DNA from: Vogesella indigofera
GTDB taxonomy: Bacteria > Pseudomonadota > Gammaproteobacteria > Burkholderiales > Chromobacteriaceae
Direction of reading: 5' to 3'
NCBI RefSeq assembly: GCF_028548395.1
Contig: NZ_JAQQLA010000010.1
Location: forward strand, 50,813-114,812
DNA: 64,000 nucleotides
In this document: positions 49,221-57,832 of the stretch, piece by piece
Layout of the letters: each line of letters begins with the position of its first letter
How positions within the stretch are numbered: position 1 is the stretch's first letter
The notes under the pieces: generated by a model
What the model was told of the DNA's origin: nothing
Seen by the model: the letters and a program-made list of their open reading frames with translations, nothing else
The model's database searches: none
Position numbers and translations under genes: made by a program

Positions 49221-50522
49221 ATGCAACGCCTGTCTTCCTCCCAAGCCGATTTCGACGCCCGCCTCAAGGCGCTGCTGGCCTTTGAAACCGCCCAGGATCC
49301 GGCGGTCGACGCCGCCGTCGCCGCCATCTGCGACGACGTCAAGGCGCGCGGCGACGCGGCAGTGGTGGAATACACCAACCGTTTCGACCGCATGAGCGTG
49401 GCCGACATGGCGGCGCTGACGCTGAGCCGCGAGCAGTTGCAGGCCGCCCACGGCCGCCTGCCGGCGCACGTGCGTACCGCGCTGGAAGCCGCCGCCGAGC
49501 GCGTACGCCGCTACCACGAGAAGCAGCTGGCGCACTCGTGGAGCTACGAGGACGAGGACGGCACCCTGCTCGGCCAGCAGGTGACACCACTGGACCGCGT
49601 CGGCATCTACGTGCCCGGCGGCAAGGCGGCGTATCCCAGCTCGGTGCTGATGAACGCGCTGCCGGCCAAGGTCGCCGGCGTGGGCGAGATCATCATGGTG
49701 GTGCCGACGCCGAACGGCGAACAGAACGACCTGGTGCTGGCCGCCGCCTACATCGCCGGCGTCGACAAGGTGTTCACCTGTGGTGGCGCACAAGCCGTCG
49801 CCGCACTGGCCTACGGCACCGAGAGCGTGCCGCAGGTGGACAAGATCACCGGCCCCGGCAATGCCTACGTTGCCGCTGCCAAGCGCCGCGTGTTCGGCGT
49901 GGTCGGCATCGACATGGTGGCCGGCCCGTCCGAGATCCTGGTGATCTGCGACGGCGACACCGACCCGGACTGGATCGCGATGGACCTGTTCAGCCAGGCC
50001 GAGCACGACGAAATCGCGCAGGCCATCCTGCTGTCCCCGTCGGCGGACTTCATCGCCCGCGTCGAGGCCAGCATAGCGAAGCTGCTGCCGGCGATGCCGC
50101 GCCGCGCCATCATCGAGGCCAGCCTCGGCAACCGCGGCGCGCTGATCGAAGTGCGCGACCTGGACGAAGCCTGCGCCATCTCCAACTACATCGCGCCGGA
50201 GCACCTGGAGCTGTCGGTGGCGGAGCCGGAAGCGTGGCTGGACAAGCTACGCCACGCCGGTGCCATCTTCATGGGCCGCTTCACCTCGGAAAGCCTGGGC
50301 GACTACTGCGCCGGGCCCAACCACGTGCTGCCGACCAGCCGCACCGCGCGTTTTGCCAGCCCGCTGGGGGTGTACGACTTCCAGAAGCGCAGCAGCCTGA
50401 TCCGCGTGTCGCACGCCGGGGCCCAGAAGCTGGGCAAGATCGCCAGCATCCTGGCGCATGGCGAGGGGCTGACCGCCCACGCCCGCGCCGCGGAACTGCG
50501 ACTGGACCCGGCCGGCGACTGA
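49221..50522 (+). CDS. hisD: Histidinol dehydrogenase
   Basis: HisD oxidises histidinol to histidine in two NAD-dependent steps. The 433-residue protein shows the family landmarks [51 protein letters not shown] with zinc-ligand Gln/His, and the late APEHLEL. GGAG lies 8 bases before the ATG. A terminator-like hairpin follows the gene, which divides the his cluster. Confidence 0.96.
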   Translation: MQRLSSSQADFDARLKALLAFETAQDPAVDAAVAAICDDVKARGDAAVVEYTNRFDRMSVADMAALTLSREQLQAAHGRLPAHVRTALEAAAERVRRYHEKQLAHSWSYEDEDGTLLGQQVTPLDRVGIYVPGGKAAYPSSVLMNALPAKVAGVGEIIMVVPTPNGEQNDLVLAAAYIAGVDKVFTCGGAQAVAALAYGTESVPQVDKITGPGNAYVAAAKRRVFGVVGIDMVAGPSEILVICDGDTDPDWIAMDLFSQAEHDEIAQAILLSPSADFIARVEASIAKLLPAMPRRAIIEASLGNRGALIEVRDLDEACAISNYIAPEHLELSVAEPEAWLDKLRHAGAIFMGRFTSESLGDYCAGPNHVLPTSRTARFASPLGVYDFQKRSSLIRVSHAGAQKLGKIASILAHGEGLTAHARAAELRLDPAGD

Positions 50523-50544
50523 GCGCGCCCAACCCTGTCTTGTC

Positions 50545-50568
50545 ATGGCCAGCACTGCTGGCCATTTT
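50545..50568 (+). terminator. Terminator-like hairpin between hisD and hisC
   Basis: A perfect 9-base stem ATGGCCAGC / GCTGGCCAT with an ACT loop, followed by TTT. It suggests that hisGD and hisCBHAFI are separate or attenuated transcripts. Confidence 0.75.
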
Positions 50569-50722
50569 CATGTCATGGCGCGGCGGCGCCACGCTGCTGC
50601 GCTGCCGCAGAAAAGCCGCCGCGGAGCTAGGCGCCCCCTGTCAAAACAGGTAGGATGAAAGTCTTGTGAATTGATTGTGTCGGGCTATGCCGGCAGTTCC
50701 ATCCGGCGCCGCCGGTAACGAA

Positions 50723-51799
50723 ATGTCGAATAAAATGTCTATACAGCAACTGTTCCGCCCCGACGTGCTGGCCATGCAGGCCTACCACGTTGCCGATGCC
50801 GCCGGCTTCATCAAGCTGGACGCCATGGAAAACCCGTACCGTCTGCCAGAAGCGCTGCGCAGCGAGCTGGGCCAGACCTTGGCCGATGTCGCCCTCAACC
50901 GTTACCCCGACCCGCACGGCGATGGCCTGAAGGCGCAGCTCAAGGCTGCCTTTGCGATCCCCGCCGCCGCCGATGTCATTCTCGGCAACGGCTCCGACGA
51001 AATCATCACCCTGATCACCCAGGCACTGGCCGCCCCCGACATCGTGGTGATGGCGCTGGAGCCGTCGTTCGTGATGTACCGGCTGAACGCGCAGTTCTCG
51101 CGCGTGCGCTACGTCGGCGTGCCGCTGGCCGCCGATTTCAGCCTCGACCTGCCGGCCACGCTGGCCGCCATCGCCAGCGAACAGCCGGCCGTGGTGTTCG
51201 TCTCCTACCCCAACAACCCGACCGGGCCGCGCTTTGCCCGCGCCGAGGTGCAGGCGATACTCGATGCCGCTCCGGGGCTGGTGGTGGTCGACGAGGCCTA
51301 CCAGGCGTTTGCCGACGACACCTTCATGGATCTGGCCGGCAGCCACGAGCGCCTGATCGTGATGCGCACGCTGTCCAAGCTGGGCCTCGCCGGGCTGCGT
51401 CTGGGCTACGCCGCCGGTCACCCGGAGGTGATCGCGCAGCTGGACAAGGTGCGCCCGCCGTACAACATCAACGTGCTGACCCAGGCCGCCGCCAAGTTCG
51501 CGCTGCGCCACATCGAGGTATTCGACGCGCAGGCGGCGGAATTGCGCCGTGAACGCGAAAGGTTGGCCGCAGCGCTGGGCGCGCTGCCGCAGCTGAAGGT
51601 GTTCCCGTCGGAGGCCAACTTCCTCACCGTGCGCGTGCCGGATGCGCCGGCGCTGTTTGCCGCGCTGAAAGAGGCGCGCATCCTGGTGAAAAACCTGCAC
51701 GGTTACCATCCACTGCTGGCCAACTGCCTGCGCCTGACCGTCGGCAGCCCGGCCGAAAACACCGCGGTCCTGGCCGCGATCACCACCTACTTTGCCTGA
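50723..51799 (+). CDS. hisC: Histidinol-phosphate aminotransferase
   Basis: HisC is a PLP enzyme of fold type I that forms histidinol phosphate. The 358-residue protein has LDAMENPY, GNGSDEIITL, YPNNPTGP, DEAYQAFA, and the PLP-lysine context TLSKLGLAGLRLGY. I place the start at ATG 50723; ATG 50735 is also possible, while the in-frame TTG at 50675 is unlikely. A copy of the 10-mer repeat (51562) encodes RLAAA. A 200-base gap with a terminator separates it from hisD, so it may have its own promoter. Confidence 0.94.
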   Translation: MSNKMSIQQLFRPDVLAMQAYHVADAAGFIKLDAMENPYRLPEALRSELGQTLADVALNRYPDPHGDGLKAQLKAAFAIPAAADVILGNGSDEIITLITQALAAPDIVVMALEPSFVMYRLNAQFSRVRYVGVPLAADFSLDLPATLAAIASEQPAVVFVSYPNNPTGPRFARAEVQAILDAAPGLVVVDEAYQAFADDTFMDLAGSHERLIVMRTLSKLGLAGLRLGYAAGHPEVIAQLDKVRPPYNINVLTQAAAKFALRHIEVFDAQAAELRRERERLAAALGALPQLKVFPSEANFLTVRVPDAPALFAALKEARILVKNLHGYHPLLANCLRLTVGSPAENTAVLAAITTYFA

Positions 51800-51805
51800 G
51801 CCACC

Positions 51806-52399
51806 ATGCGCACCGCTACCGTTACCCGCAATACCCTGGAAACCCAGATCACCGCCACCGTCAATCTCGACGGCAGCGGCGTCGGCCGCTTTGACACCGG
51901 CGTGCCGTTTCTCGATCACATGATGGACCAGATCGCCCGCCATGGCCTGATCGACCTCGACATCAGCGCGCGCGGCGACCTGCACATCGATGCTCACCAC
52001 ACCGTCGAAGACATCGGCATCACCCTGGGCCAGGCCTTCGCCAAGGCCATCGGCGACAAGAAGGGCATCCGCCGCTACGGCCACGCCTACGTGCCGCTGG
52101 ACGAGGCACTGTCGCGGGTGGTGATCGACCTGTCCGGCCGCCCGGGGCTGCAGTACCACATCCCGTTTACCCGCGCCGCCATCGGCGGTTTCGACGTCGA
52201 CCTGTTCAGCGAATTCTTCCATGGCTTCGTCAACCACAGCATGGTGACGCTGCACATCGACAACCTGCGCGGCGTGAACAGCCACCACCAGGCCGAGACG
52301 GTGTTCAAGGCCTTCGGCCGCGCGCTGCGCATGGCGGTGGAGTTTGATGAGCGCATGGCCGGCCAGACGCCGTCCACCAAGGGGACGCTGACAGCATGA
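51806..52399 (+). CDS. hisB: Imidazoleglycerol-phosphate dehydratase
   Basis: The 197-residue protein is the monofunctional dehydratase without the N-terminal phosphatase found in enterobacteria. The manganese-binding repeats HHTVEDIGI and [10 protein letters not shown] and the opening [16 protein letters not shown] are conserved. It lies 6 bases after hisC and overlaps hisH by ATGA. Confidence 0.96.
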   Translation: MRTATVTRNTLETQITATVNLDGSGVGRFDTGVPFLDHMMDQIARHGLIDLDISARGDLHIDAHHTVEDIGITLGQAFAKAIGDKKGIRRYGHAYVPLDEALSRVVIDLSGRPGLQYHIPFTRAAIGGFDVDLFSEFFHGFVNHSMVTLHIDNLRGVNSHHQAETVFKAFGRALRMAVEFDERMAGQTPSTKGTLTA

Positions 52400-53037
52400 A
52401 GGTAGCCGTCATCGATTACGGCATGGGCAATCTGCACTCGGTGCTGAAGTCCGTGCAGAGCGTCAACGACATCGGCGCCGATATCTTCCTGACCTCCGAT
52501 CCGGAGCGGGTGGTGAAGGCGGACAAGGTGGTGTTTCCCGGCCAGGGCGCGATGCCGGACTGCATGCGCGAACTGAACGCGCACGGCCTGGCCGAGGCGG
52601 TACGCGAGACCACGCAGACCAAGCCGTTCTTCGGCATCTGCGTCGGCGCCCAGCTGCTGTTCGAGCGCAGCGAGGAGGGCAATACCCCCGGCCTCGGCAT
52701 CTTCAAGGGCGAGGTCAAACGCTTTGCGGCCAACCTGCGCGACGCACAGGGCGAACGCCTGAAAGTGCCGCACATGGGCTGGAACCGCGTGTTCCAGACC
52801 GTGGCTCACCCGCTGTTTGCCGGTATCGAAGACGGCGAGCGTTTCTATTTTGTGCACAGTTACCACTTTGCACCGCAGGACCCGCAGCTGACGCTGGCAC
52901 AAAGCGAGTACCCCGACCGGTTTTCCTGTATCGTCGGACGTGGCAATATCTTTGCCACCCAATTTCACACCGAAAAGAGCCATCGCGCCGGACTTCAGAT
53001 GATGAAGAATTTCCTGGCCTGGGATGGCACTGTTTAA
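52396..53037 (+). CDS. hisH: Imidazole glycerol phosphate synthase, glutaminase subunit
   Basis: HisH releases ammonia from glutamine and channels it to HisF. The 213-residue class I glutaminase has [11 protein letters not shown] at the start, [11 protein letters not shown], the nucleophile Cys in [10 protein letters not shown], and the His-Glu pair in QFHTEKSH. The start overlaps the hisB stop. A copy of the 10-mer repeat encodes AAN at 52725. Confidence 0.95.
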   Translation: MKVAVIDYGMGNLHSVLKSVQSVNDIGADIFLTSDPERVVKADKVVFPGQGAMPDCMRELNAHGLAEAVRETTQTKPFFGICVGAQLLFERSEEGNTPGLGIFKGEVKRFAANLRDAQGERLKVPHMGWNRVFQTVAHPLFAGIEDGERFYFVHSYHFAPQDPQLTLAQSEYPDRFSCIVGRGNIFATQFHTEKSHRAGLQMMKNFLAWDGTV

Positions 53038-53061
53038 CTTACCGAAGATTCTGTTCGCACC

Positions 53062-53805
53062 ATGCTGCTGATACCTGCTATCGACCTCAAGGATGGTCAA
53101 TGCGTACGCCTGAAACAGGGCGTGATGGACGACGCCACCGTTTTCTCCGATGACCCGGTCAAGGTCGCGCTGCACTGGCGTGACCAGGGCGCCCGCCGCC
53201 TGCACCTGGTGGATCTGAACGGCGCCTTTGCCGGCAAGCCGAAGAACCTGTCGGTGATCCGCGACATTCTCGGCGCGGTCGGCGACGACATGCCGGTACA
53301 GCTCGGCGGCGGCATTCGCGACCTGGATACCATCGAGAAGTACTTCGATCTGGGCCTGAAATACGTGATCATCGGCACCGCCGCGGTGAAGAATCCGGGC
53401 TTCCTGCACGATGCCTGTGACGCCTTCCCCGGCCAGGTGATCGTCGGTCTCGACGCCAAGGACGGCATGGTCGCCATCGACGGTTGGGCCAAGGTCACCA
53501 CCCACAACGTGATCGACCTCGCCAAGCGCTTCGAGGACTACGGCGTGAACTCGGTGATCTACACCGATATCGGCCGCGACGGCATGATGAACGGCGTCAA
53601 CATCGACGCCACCGTCAAGCTGGCGCAGGCACTGACTGTTCCGGTGATCGCCTCCGGCGGCCTGACCAATCTCGACGACGTGCGCAACCTGTGCGCGGTG
53701 GAGAGCGAAGGCATCGAGGGCGCCATTACCGGCCGCGCCATCTACGAAGGCAGCATCGATTTTGCCGCCGCGCAGGATCTGGCCGACGAACTGTCCGAAG
53801 CCTGA
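53062..53805 (+). CDS. hisA: ProFAR isomerase
   Basis: HisA performs an Amadori rearrangement of ProFAR. The 247-residue TIM barrel starts with [19 protein letters not shown] (catalytic Asp) and carries [29 protein letters not shown] and [11 protein letters not shown] with its phosphate-binding loops. It lies 24 bases after hisH. Confidence 0.96.
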   Translation: MLLIPAIDLKDGQCVRLKQGVMDDATVFSDDPVKVALHWRDQGARRLHLVDLNGAFAGKPKNLSVIRDILGAVGDDMPVQLGGGIRDLDTIEKYFDLGLKYVIIGTAAVKNPGFLHDACDAFPGQVIVGLDAKDGMVAIDGWAKVTTHNVIDLAKRFEDYGVNSVIYTDIGRDGMMNGVNIDATVKLAQALTVPVIASGGLTNLDDVRNLCAVESEGIEGAITGRAIYEGSIDFAAAQDLADELSEA

Positions 53806-53827
53806 GGCAGTTTGCAATCATCTCCAG

Positions 53828-53855
53828 GGTTGGCCGCAAGCGCTTGCGGCCAACC
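53828..53855. repeat. 28-base perfect palindrome of the 10-mer repeat between hisA and hisF
   Basis: GTTGGCCGCA (53829) and TGCGGCCAAC (53845) are joined through AGCGCT, so the whole stretch is self-complementary. It occupies nearly half of the 66-base gap and would form a stable hairpin without a T tail. Confidence 0.9.
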
Positions 53856-53871
53856 TTCAGTACAGAACACC

Positions 53872-54639
53872 ATGTCTCTAGCCAAACGCATTATCCCCTG
53901 CCTGGACGTGACCGCCGGTCGTGTGGTCAAGGGCATCAATTTTGTCGGCCTGCGCGATGCCGGCGACCCGGTCGAAATCGCCAAGCGCTATAACGAGCAG
54001 GGCGCCGACGAGCTGACCTTCCTCGACATTACCGCCAGTTCCGACGACCGCGACCTGATCCTGCACGTGATCGAGTCGGTGGCGGAACAGGTCTTCATCC
54101 CGCTGACGGTGGGCGGCGGCGTGCGCCAGGTGGCGGATATCCGCCGCCTGCTCAACGCCGGCGCCGACAAGGTCAGCATCAACACCGCGGCGATCACCAA
54201 CCCCGACCTGGTGCGCGAGGCCGCCGACAAGTTCGGCAGCCAGTGCATCGTGGTGGCGGTCGACGCCAAGGCGGTGTCGCCGGCCAACGACCGCTGGGAG
54301 ATTTTCACCCACGGCGGACGCAAGGCCACCGGGCTGGACGCGGTGGAGTGGGCGGTCAAGATGGCGGAATACGGCGCCGGCGAAATCCTGCTGACCAGCA
54401 TGGACCGCGACGGCACCAAGATCGGCTTCAACCTGCCGCTGACGCGGGCGGTGTCGGATGCGGTGCCGGTGCCGGTGATCGCCTCCGGCGGCGTCGGCAA
54501 CCTGCAGCATCTGGTGGAAGGCGTGACGCTGGGCAAGGCCGACGCGGTGCTGGCCGCCAGCATCTTCCATTTCGGCGAGTACACCGTGCGGCAGGCGAAA
54601 GAAGCGATGCGCGCCGCCGGCATCGAAGTGCGTTTGTAA
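53872..54639 (+). CDS. hisF: Imidazole glycerol phosphate synthase, cyclase subunit
   Basis: HisF uses ammonia from HisH to form imidazole glycerol phosphate and AICAR, which PurH recycles. The 255-residue TIM barrel shows [18 protein letters not shown] (catalytic Asp), [23 protein letters not shown] with the second Asp, and [11 protein letters not shown]. The ATG at 53872 is the family start; the in-frame extension to 53812 crosses the palindrome and is rejected. Confidence 0.96.
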   Translation: MSLAKRIIPCLDVTAGRVVKGINFVGLRDAGDPVEIAKRYNEQGADELTFLDITASSDDRDLILHVIESVAEQVFIPLTVGGGVRQVADIRRLLNAGADKVSINTAAITNPDLVREAADKFGSQCIVVAVDAKAVSPANDRWEIFTHGGRKATGLDAVEWAVKMAEYGAGEILLTSMDRDGTKIGFNLPLTRAVSDAVPVPVIASGGVGNLQHLVEGVTLGKADAVLAASIFHFGEYTVRQAKEAMRAAGIEVRL

Positions 54640-54651
54640 AGGTTGGCCGCA

Positions 54652-55053
54652 ATGACTGCTCTGAACTGGCTGGATGAAGTGAAGTGGGACGACAAGGGGC
54701 TGGTGGTCGCCATCGCCCAGGATGCCAACACGGGTCGCGTGCTGATGGTCGCCTACATGAACCGCGAGTCGCTGCAGCTGACCGCCGAAACCGGCATCGC
54801 CCACTACTGGACGCGCTCGCGCCAGAAACTGTGGAAAAAGGGCGAGGAGTCCGGCCACCTGCAAACGGTGAAAGAACTGCGCCTCGACTGCGATGGCGAC
54901 GTGATCACCATGCAGATCGAACAGGCCGGCGGCATCGCCTGCCACACCGGCCGCGAAAGCTGCTTCTATCGCGTGCTGCGCGACGGCGAGTGGCAGGTCA
55001 CCGACGCGGTGCTCAAGGATCCGCACGCCATCTACGGCGCGCATCAGCACTGA
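54652..55053 (+). CDS. hisI: Phosphoribosyl-AMP cyclohydrolase
   Basis: HisI opens the purine ring of PR-AMP. The 133-residue zinc enzyme shows [38 protein letters not shown], and [11 protein letters not shown] with zinc-ligand cysteines. It is separate from hisE, unlike the fused enterobacterial hisIE. The ATG lies directly at the end of a GTTGGCCGCA copy, whose upstream AAAGG appears to serve as the Shine-Dalgarno 10 bases away. Confidence 0.95.
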   Translation: MTALNWLDEVKWDDKGLVVAIAQDANTGRVLMVAYMNRESLQLTAETGIAHYWTRSRQKLWKKGEESGHLQTVKELRLDCDGDVITMQIEQAGGIACHTGRESCFYRVLRDGEWQVTDAVLKDPHAIYGAHQH

Positions 55054-55146
55054 GCCGCAGGGCAAGGGTTGCCCCTCTACGCCTTGTTATCGAATTGTCA
55101 CAGAATCGACATATACTGGCCGCGCTGACGGTTTGAAAGGATGCAC

Positions 55147-55476
55147 ATGATTGCCGCTGACGTATTACAGCACATTGGTGACACGCTGGAAGCCCGCAAG
55201 GAATCCAGCCCCAGCTCGTCCTACGTGGCCTCGCTGTTCCACAAGGGCGAGGATGCGATCCTGAAGAAAGTGGCGGAAGAAGCAGCCGAGGTGCTGATGG
55301 CGTCCAAGGACAAGGACCGCCTGCATCTGGTGCGCGAAGTGGCCGACCTGTGGTTCCACACCATGGTGCTGCTGGCGCATCACGGCCTGCGCCCGGAAGA
55401 CGTACTGGTGGAGCTGAAGCGCCGCGAGGGCATCTCCGGCCTCGACGAGAAAGCCGCGCGCAACCCGCAGTCCTGA
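55147..55476 (+). CDS. hisE: Phosphoribosyl-ATP pyrophosphatase
   Basis: HisE hydrolyses PR-ATP to PR-AMP. The 109-residue all-alpha MazG-like protein has [27 protein letters not shown] and [14 protein letters not shown] with its metal-binding acidic residues. Of two close ATGs (55141, 55147) I choose the second, because AAAGG ends at 55140, directly against the first and well spaced for the second. A TATACT (55112-55117) suggests a local promoter. Confidence 0.94.
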   Translation: MIAADVLQHIGDTLEARKESSPSSSYVASLFHKGEDAILKKVAEEAAEVLMASKDKDRLHLVREVADLWFHTMVLLAHHGLRPEDVLVELKRREGISGLDEKAARNPQS

Positions 55477-55494
55477 GGCGGAGAGAGAGTAGAC

Positions 55495-55815
55495 ATGAGC
55501 GATTGTATTTTCTGTAAGATTGCGGCCGGCGACATCCCGGCCAACAAGGTATACGAAGACGACGATGTGGTGGCCTTCCACGACATCAAGCCGGCCGGCG
55601 ATGTGCACTTCCTGCTGGTGCCGAAACGGCACGTCGAGTCGCTGGCGCACTGCAGCGCCGACGACGCGGCGATGCTGGGCAAGCTGATGCTGCTGGTGCC
55701 GAAGCTGGCCGCCGGGCAGGGTCTGGCCGGCGGCTTCAAGACTGCGATCAACACCGGGCGCGGTGGCGGCCAGGAAGTGTTTCACCTGCACGTACACGTC
55801 TACGGCAACAAATAA
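55495..55815 (+). CDS. hinT: Histidine-triad nucleotide-binding protein HinT
   Basis: The 106-residue protein has CIFCKIAAGDIPANKVYED near the start, and the catalytic histidine triad HLHVHV near the end. HinT hydrolyses adenosine phosphoramidates such as aminoacyl-AMP. It sits between hisE and tatA, a common betaproteobacterial order. GGCGGAGAGAGAG lies upstream of the ATG. Confidence 0.95.
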   Translation: MSDCIFCKIAAGDIPANKVYEDDDVVAFHDIKPAGDVHFLLVPKRHVESLAHCSADDAAMLGKLMLLVPKLAAGQGLAGGFKTAINTGRGGGQEVFHLHVHVYGNK

Positions 55816-56058
<243 letters not shown>

Positions 56059-56063
56059 GCCGC

Positions 56064-56546
56064 GTGTTTGATATCAGCTTCGGTGAACTGCTGATTGTCG
56101 GCCTGGTGGCCCTGATCGTTCTGGGGCCGGAACGGTTGCCGACCGTCGCCCGTACCATCGGTGCGCTGGTCGGCCGCGCGCAGCGCTTTGTCGCCAGCGT
56201 CAAGTCCGACATCCATCAGCACAGCCAGATGGCCGGTTTCGACGACCTGAAGCAGGACGTGCAGCAGGCGGCCGACGCCTTCCGCAGCCAGATCGAGAGC
56301 GAAGTCGCCGGCGTGCGCGAGCTGTCGCAGCAGATCGGGCAGACGGCGCAGGCGGTGGAGCAGGAGGCCGGCCAGCTGTTGGACGAGGCGGCACGCCAGA
56401 TCGCCCCGCTGGCCGAACCTGCGGCCGACAGCAACGGTGCGACTGCCGTGCCGGCCGCGGTGGCGGACGATAATCAGCTGGATCTTTTCGAGGCGGCGCC
56501 GTCTGCGGCACCGCCGGACAACCCTGTGGTCAAAGTGCGCGAATGA
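56064..56546 (+). CDS. tatB: Twin-arginine translocase subunit TatB
   Basis: TatB forms the signal-peptide receptor with TatC. The 160-residue protein starts MFDISFGELLIVGLVALIVLGPERLP, distinctive for TatB, followed by a long amphipathic and acidic coiled region. It begins with GTG at 56064, five bases after tatA, and overlaps tatC by ATGA. Confidence 0.94.
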   Translation: MFDISFGELLIVGLVALIVLGPERLPTVARTIGALVGRAQRFVASVKSDIHQHSQMAGFDDLKQDVQQAADAFRSQIESEVAGVRELSQQIGQTAQAVEQEAGQLLDEAARQIAPLAEPAADSNGATAVPAAVADDNQLDLFEAAPSAAPPDNPVVKVRE

Positions 56547-57274
56547 GCGATCAACAACCTTTGCTCGCGCACCTGATCGAGCTGCGCAGCCGTGTGGTGC
56601 GCATTACGCTTGGCATCGTGGTGTGCTTCCTGGCGCTGTTCCACTGGTCCGGCGACATCTACCACCTGCTGGCCAAGCCGATGCTGGACGTGCTGCCGGC
56701 CGGCACCAACATGATTGCCACCGACGTGACCGCGCCGTTCTTCGTGCCGGTCAAGGTCACCATGCTGGTCGCCTTCCTGCTGTCGCTGCCCAATACCATG
56801 TACCAGATCTGGGCCTTTGTCGCGCCCGGGCTGTACAACCACGAGAAGCGGCTGGTGCTGCCGCTGGTGATCTCCAGCGTGCTGCTGTTCTTTGTCGGCA
56901 TGGCCTTTGCCTACTTCGCGGTGTTCCCGGTGGTGTTCGGCTTCATGAGCGCGGTGACGCCGGAAGGCGTGTCGATGATGACCGACATCGACAAATACCT
57001 GTCCTTCGTGCTCGGCATGTTTGTCGCCTTCGGTGTGACCTTCGAAGTGCCGATCGTGGTGATCGTGCTGCATCGCATGGGTGTGGTCAGCCTGGCGCAG
57101 CTGCGCGAAGGCCGCCCCTACGTCATTGTCGGTGCCTTCGTCATCGCCGCGGTGGTGACACCGCCGGATGTGCTGTCGCAGATCATGATGGCGGTGCCGC
57201 TGTGGCTGCTGTACGAAGCCGGCATCCTGATGGCGGTGCTGACCGGCCGCCAGACGGAGGTGAGCCATGACTAA
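56543..57274 (+). CDS. tatC: Twin-arginine translocase subunit TatC
   Basis: The 243-residue protein has six membrane helices and opens with HLIELRSRVVRI, the conserved cytoplasmic N-terminus that recognises twin-arginine signals. FVAPGLYNHEKR and FGVTFEVPIVVIVL are also typical. It overlaps tatB upstream and the DUF2069 gene downstream by eight bases. Confidence 0.96.
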   Translation: MSDQQPLLAHLIELRSRVVRITLGIVVCFLALFHWSGDIYHLLAKPMLDVLPAGTNMIATDVTAPFFVPVKVTMLVAFLLSLPNTMYQIWAFVAPGLYNHEKRLVLPLVISSVLLFFVGMAFAYFAVFPVVFGFMSAVTPEGVSMMTDIDKYLSFVLGMFVAFGVTFEVPIVVIVLHRMGVVSLAQLREGRPYVIVGAFVIAAVVTPPDVLSQIMMAVPLWLLYEAGILMAVLTGRQTEVSHD

Positions 57275-57617
57275 TGCCCGCCTGTTCCACTGGGGTGCGG
57301 TCTGCAGCCTGATCGCGCTGATCCTGCTCAGTCTGGCGTGGGAGCTGGTGCTGGCGCCGCTGCGTCCCGGCGGCTCCTTCCTGGTGCTGAAGGCGGTGCT
57401 GCTGCTGCTGCCGCTGATGGGGGTGCTGCGCCAGCGTGTCTACACCTACCAGTGGTCCAGCATGTTCATTCTCGCCTTCTTTGCCGAAGGCGTGATGCGC
57501 GCTTGGTCGGATAGCGGACTGTCGCAAACGCTGGCCTTGTTCGAGGTGCTGCTGACGGTGTGCTACTTCGCCAGTGTCGTGCTTTTTGTCAGGGCGATCC
57601 GTTTACAGCAGCCCTGA
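57267..57617 (+). CDS. DUF2069 membrane protein
   Basis: The 116-residue protein has four predicted transmembrane helices and the family features LKAVLLLLPLMGVLRQRVYTYQW and FFAEGVMRAW. DUF2069 proteins are widespread in proteobacteria and of unknown function. It begins inside the end of tatC and is followed by a terminator, so it belongs to the tat transcript. Confidence 0.82.
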   Translation: MTNARLFHWGAVCSLIALILLSLAWELVLAPLRPGGSFLVLKAVLLLLPLMGVLRQRVYTYQWSSMFILAFFAEGVMRAWSDSGLSQTLALFEVLLTVCYFASVVLFVRAIRLQQP

Positions 57618-57637
57618 ACCGGGTTTTGTGCAGCAAA

Positions 57638-57665
57638 AAGCCAGCTTCCTGTAAGCTGGCTTTTG
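57638..57665 (+). terminator. Terminator of the tat operon
   Basis: 10-base stem AAGCCAGCTT / AAGCTGGCTT with a CCTGT loop, preceded by A and followed by TTTTG; it may act both ways. Confidence 0.88.
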
Positions 57666-57726
57666 TTATTGGCGCCGCGTATGGTGCTCAATTGAAATCA
57701 TTTGTTTATAATCAATCAAAAGATAT

Positions 57727-57754
57727 TTGCAAGTTGGCCATGCCGTGCTAATAA
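57727..57754 (+). promoter_or_regulatory. Possible promoter of the type I secretion operon
   Basis: TTGCAA (57727-57732) and TAATAA (57749-57754) with 16-base spacing lie in an unusually A/T-rich stretch. An additional TATAAT occurs at 57707-57712 without a good -35. Confidence 0.45.
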
Positions 57755-57832
57755 TGATGCCGCTTGCCAATGCCGGCCGCAGCTTTCGTTGCCCACGAAG
57801 ACCCAAAGGCGATGCCTTGACAAAGACCGCAT

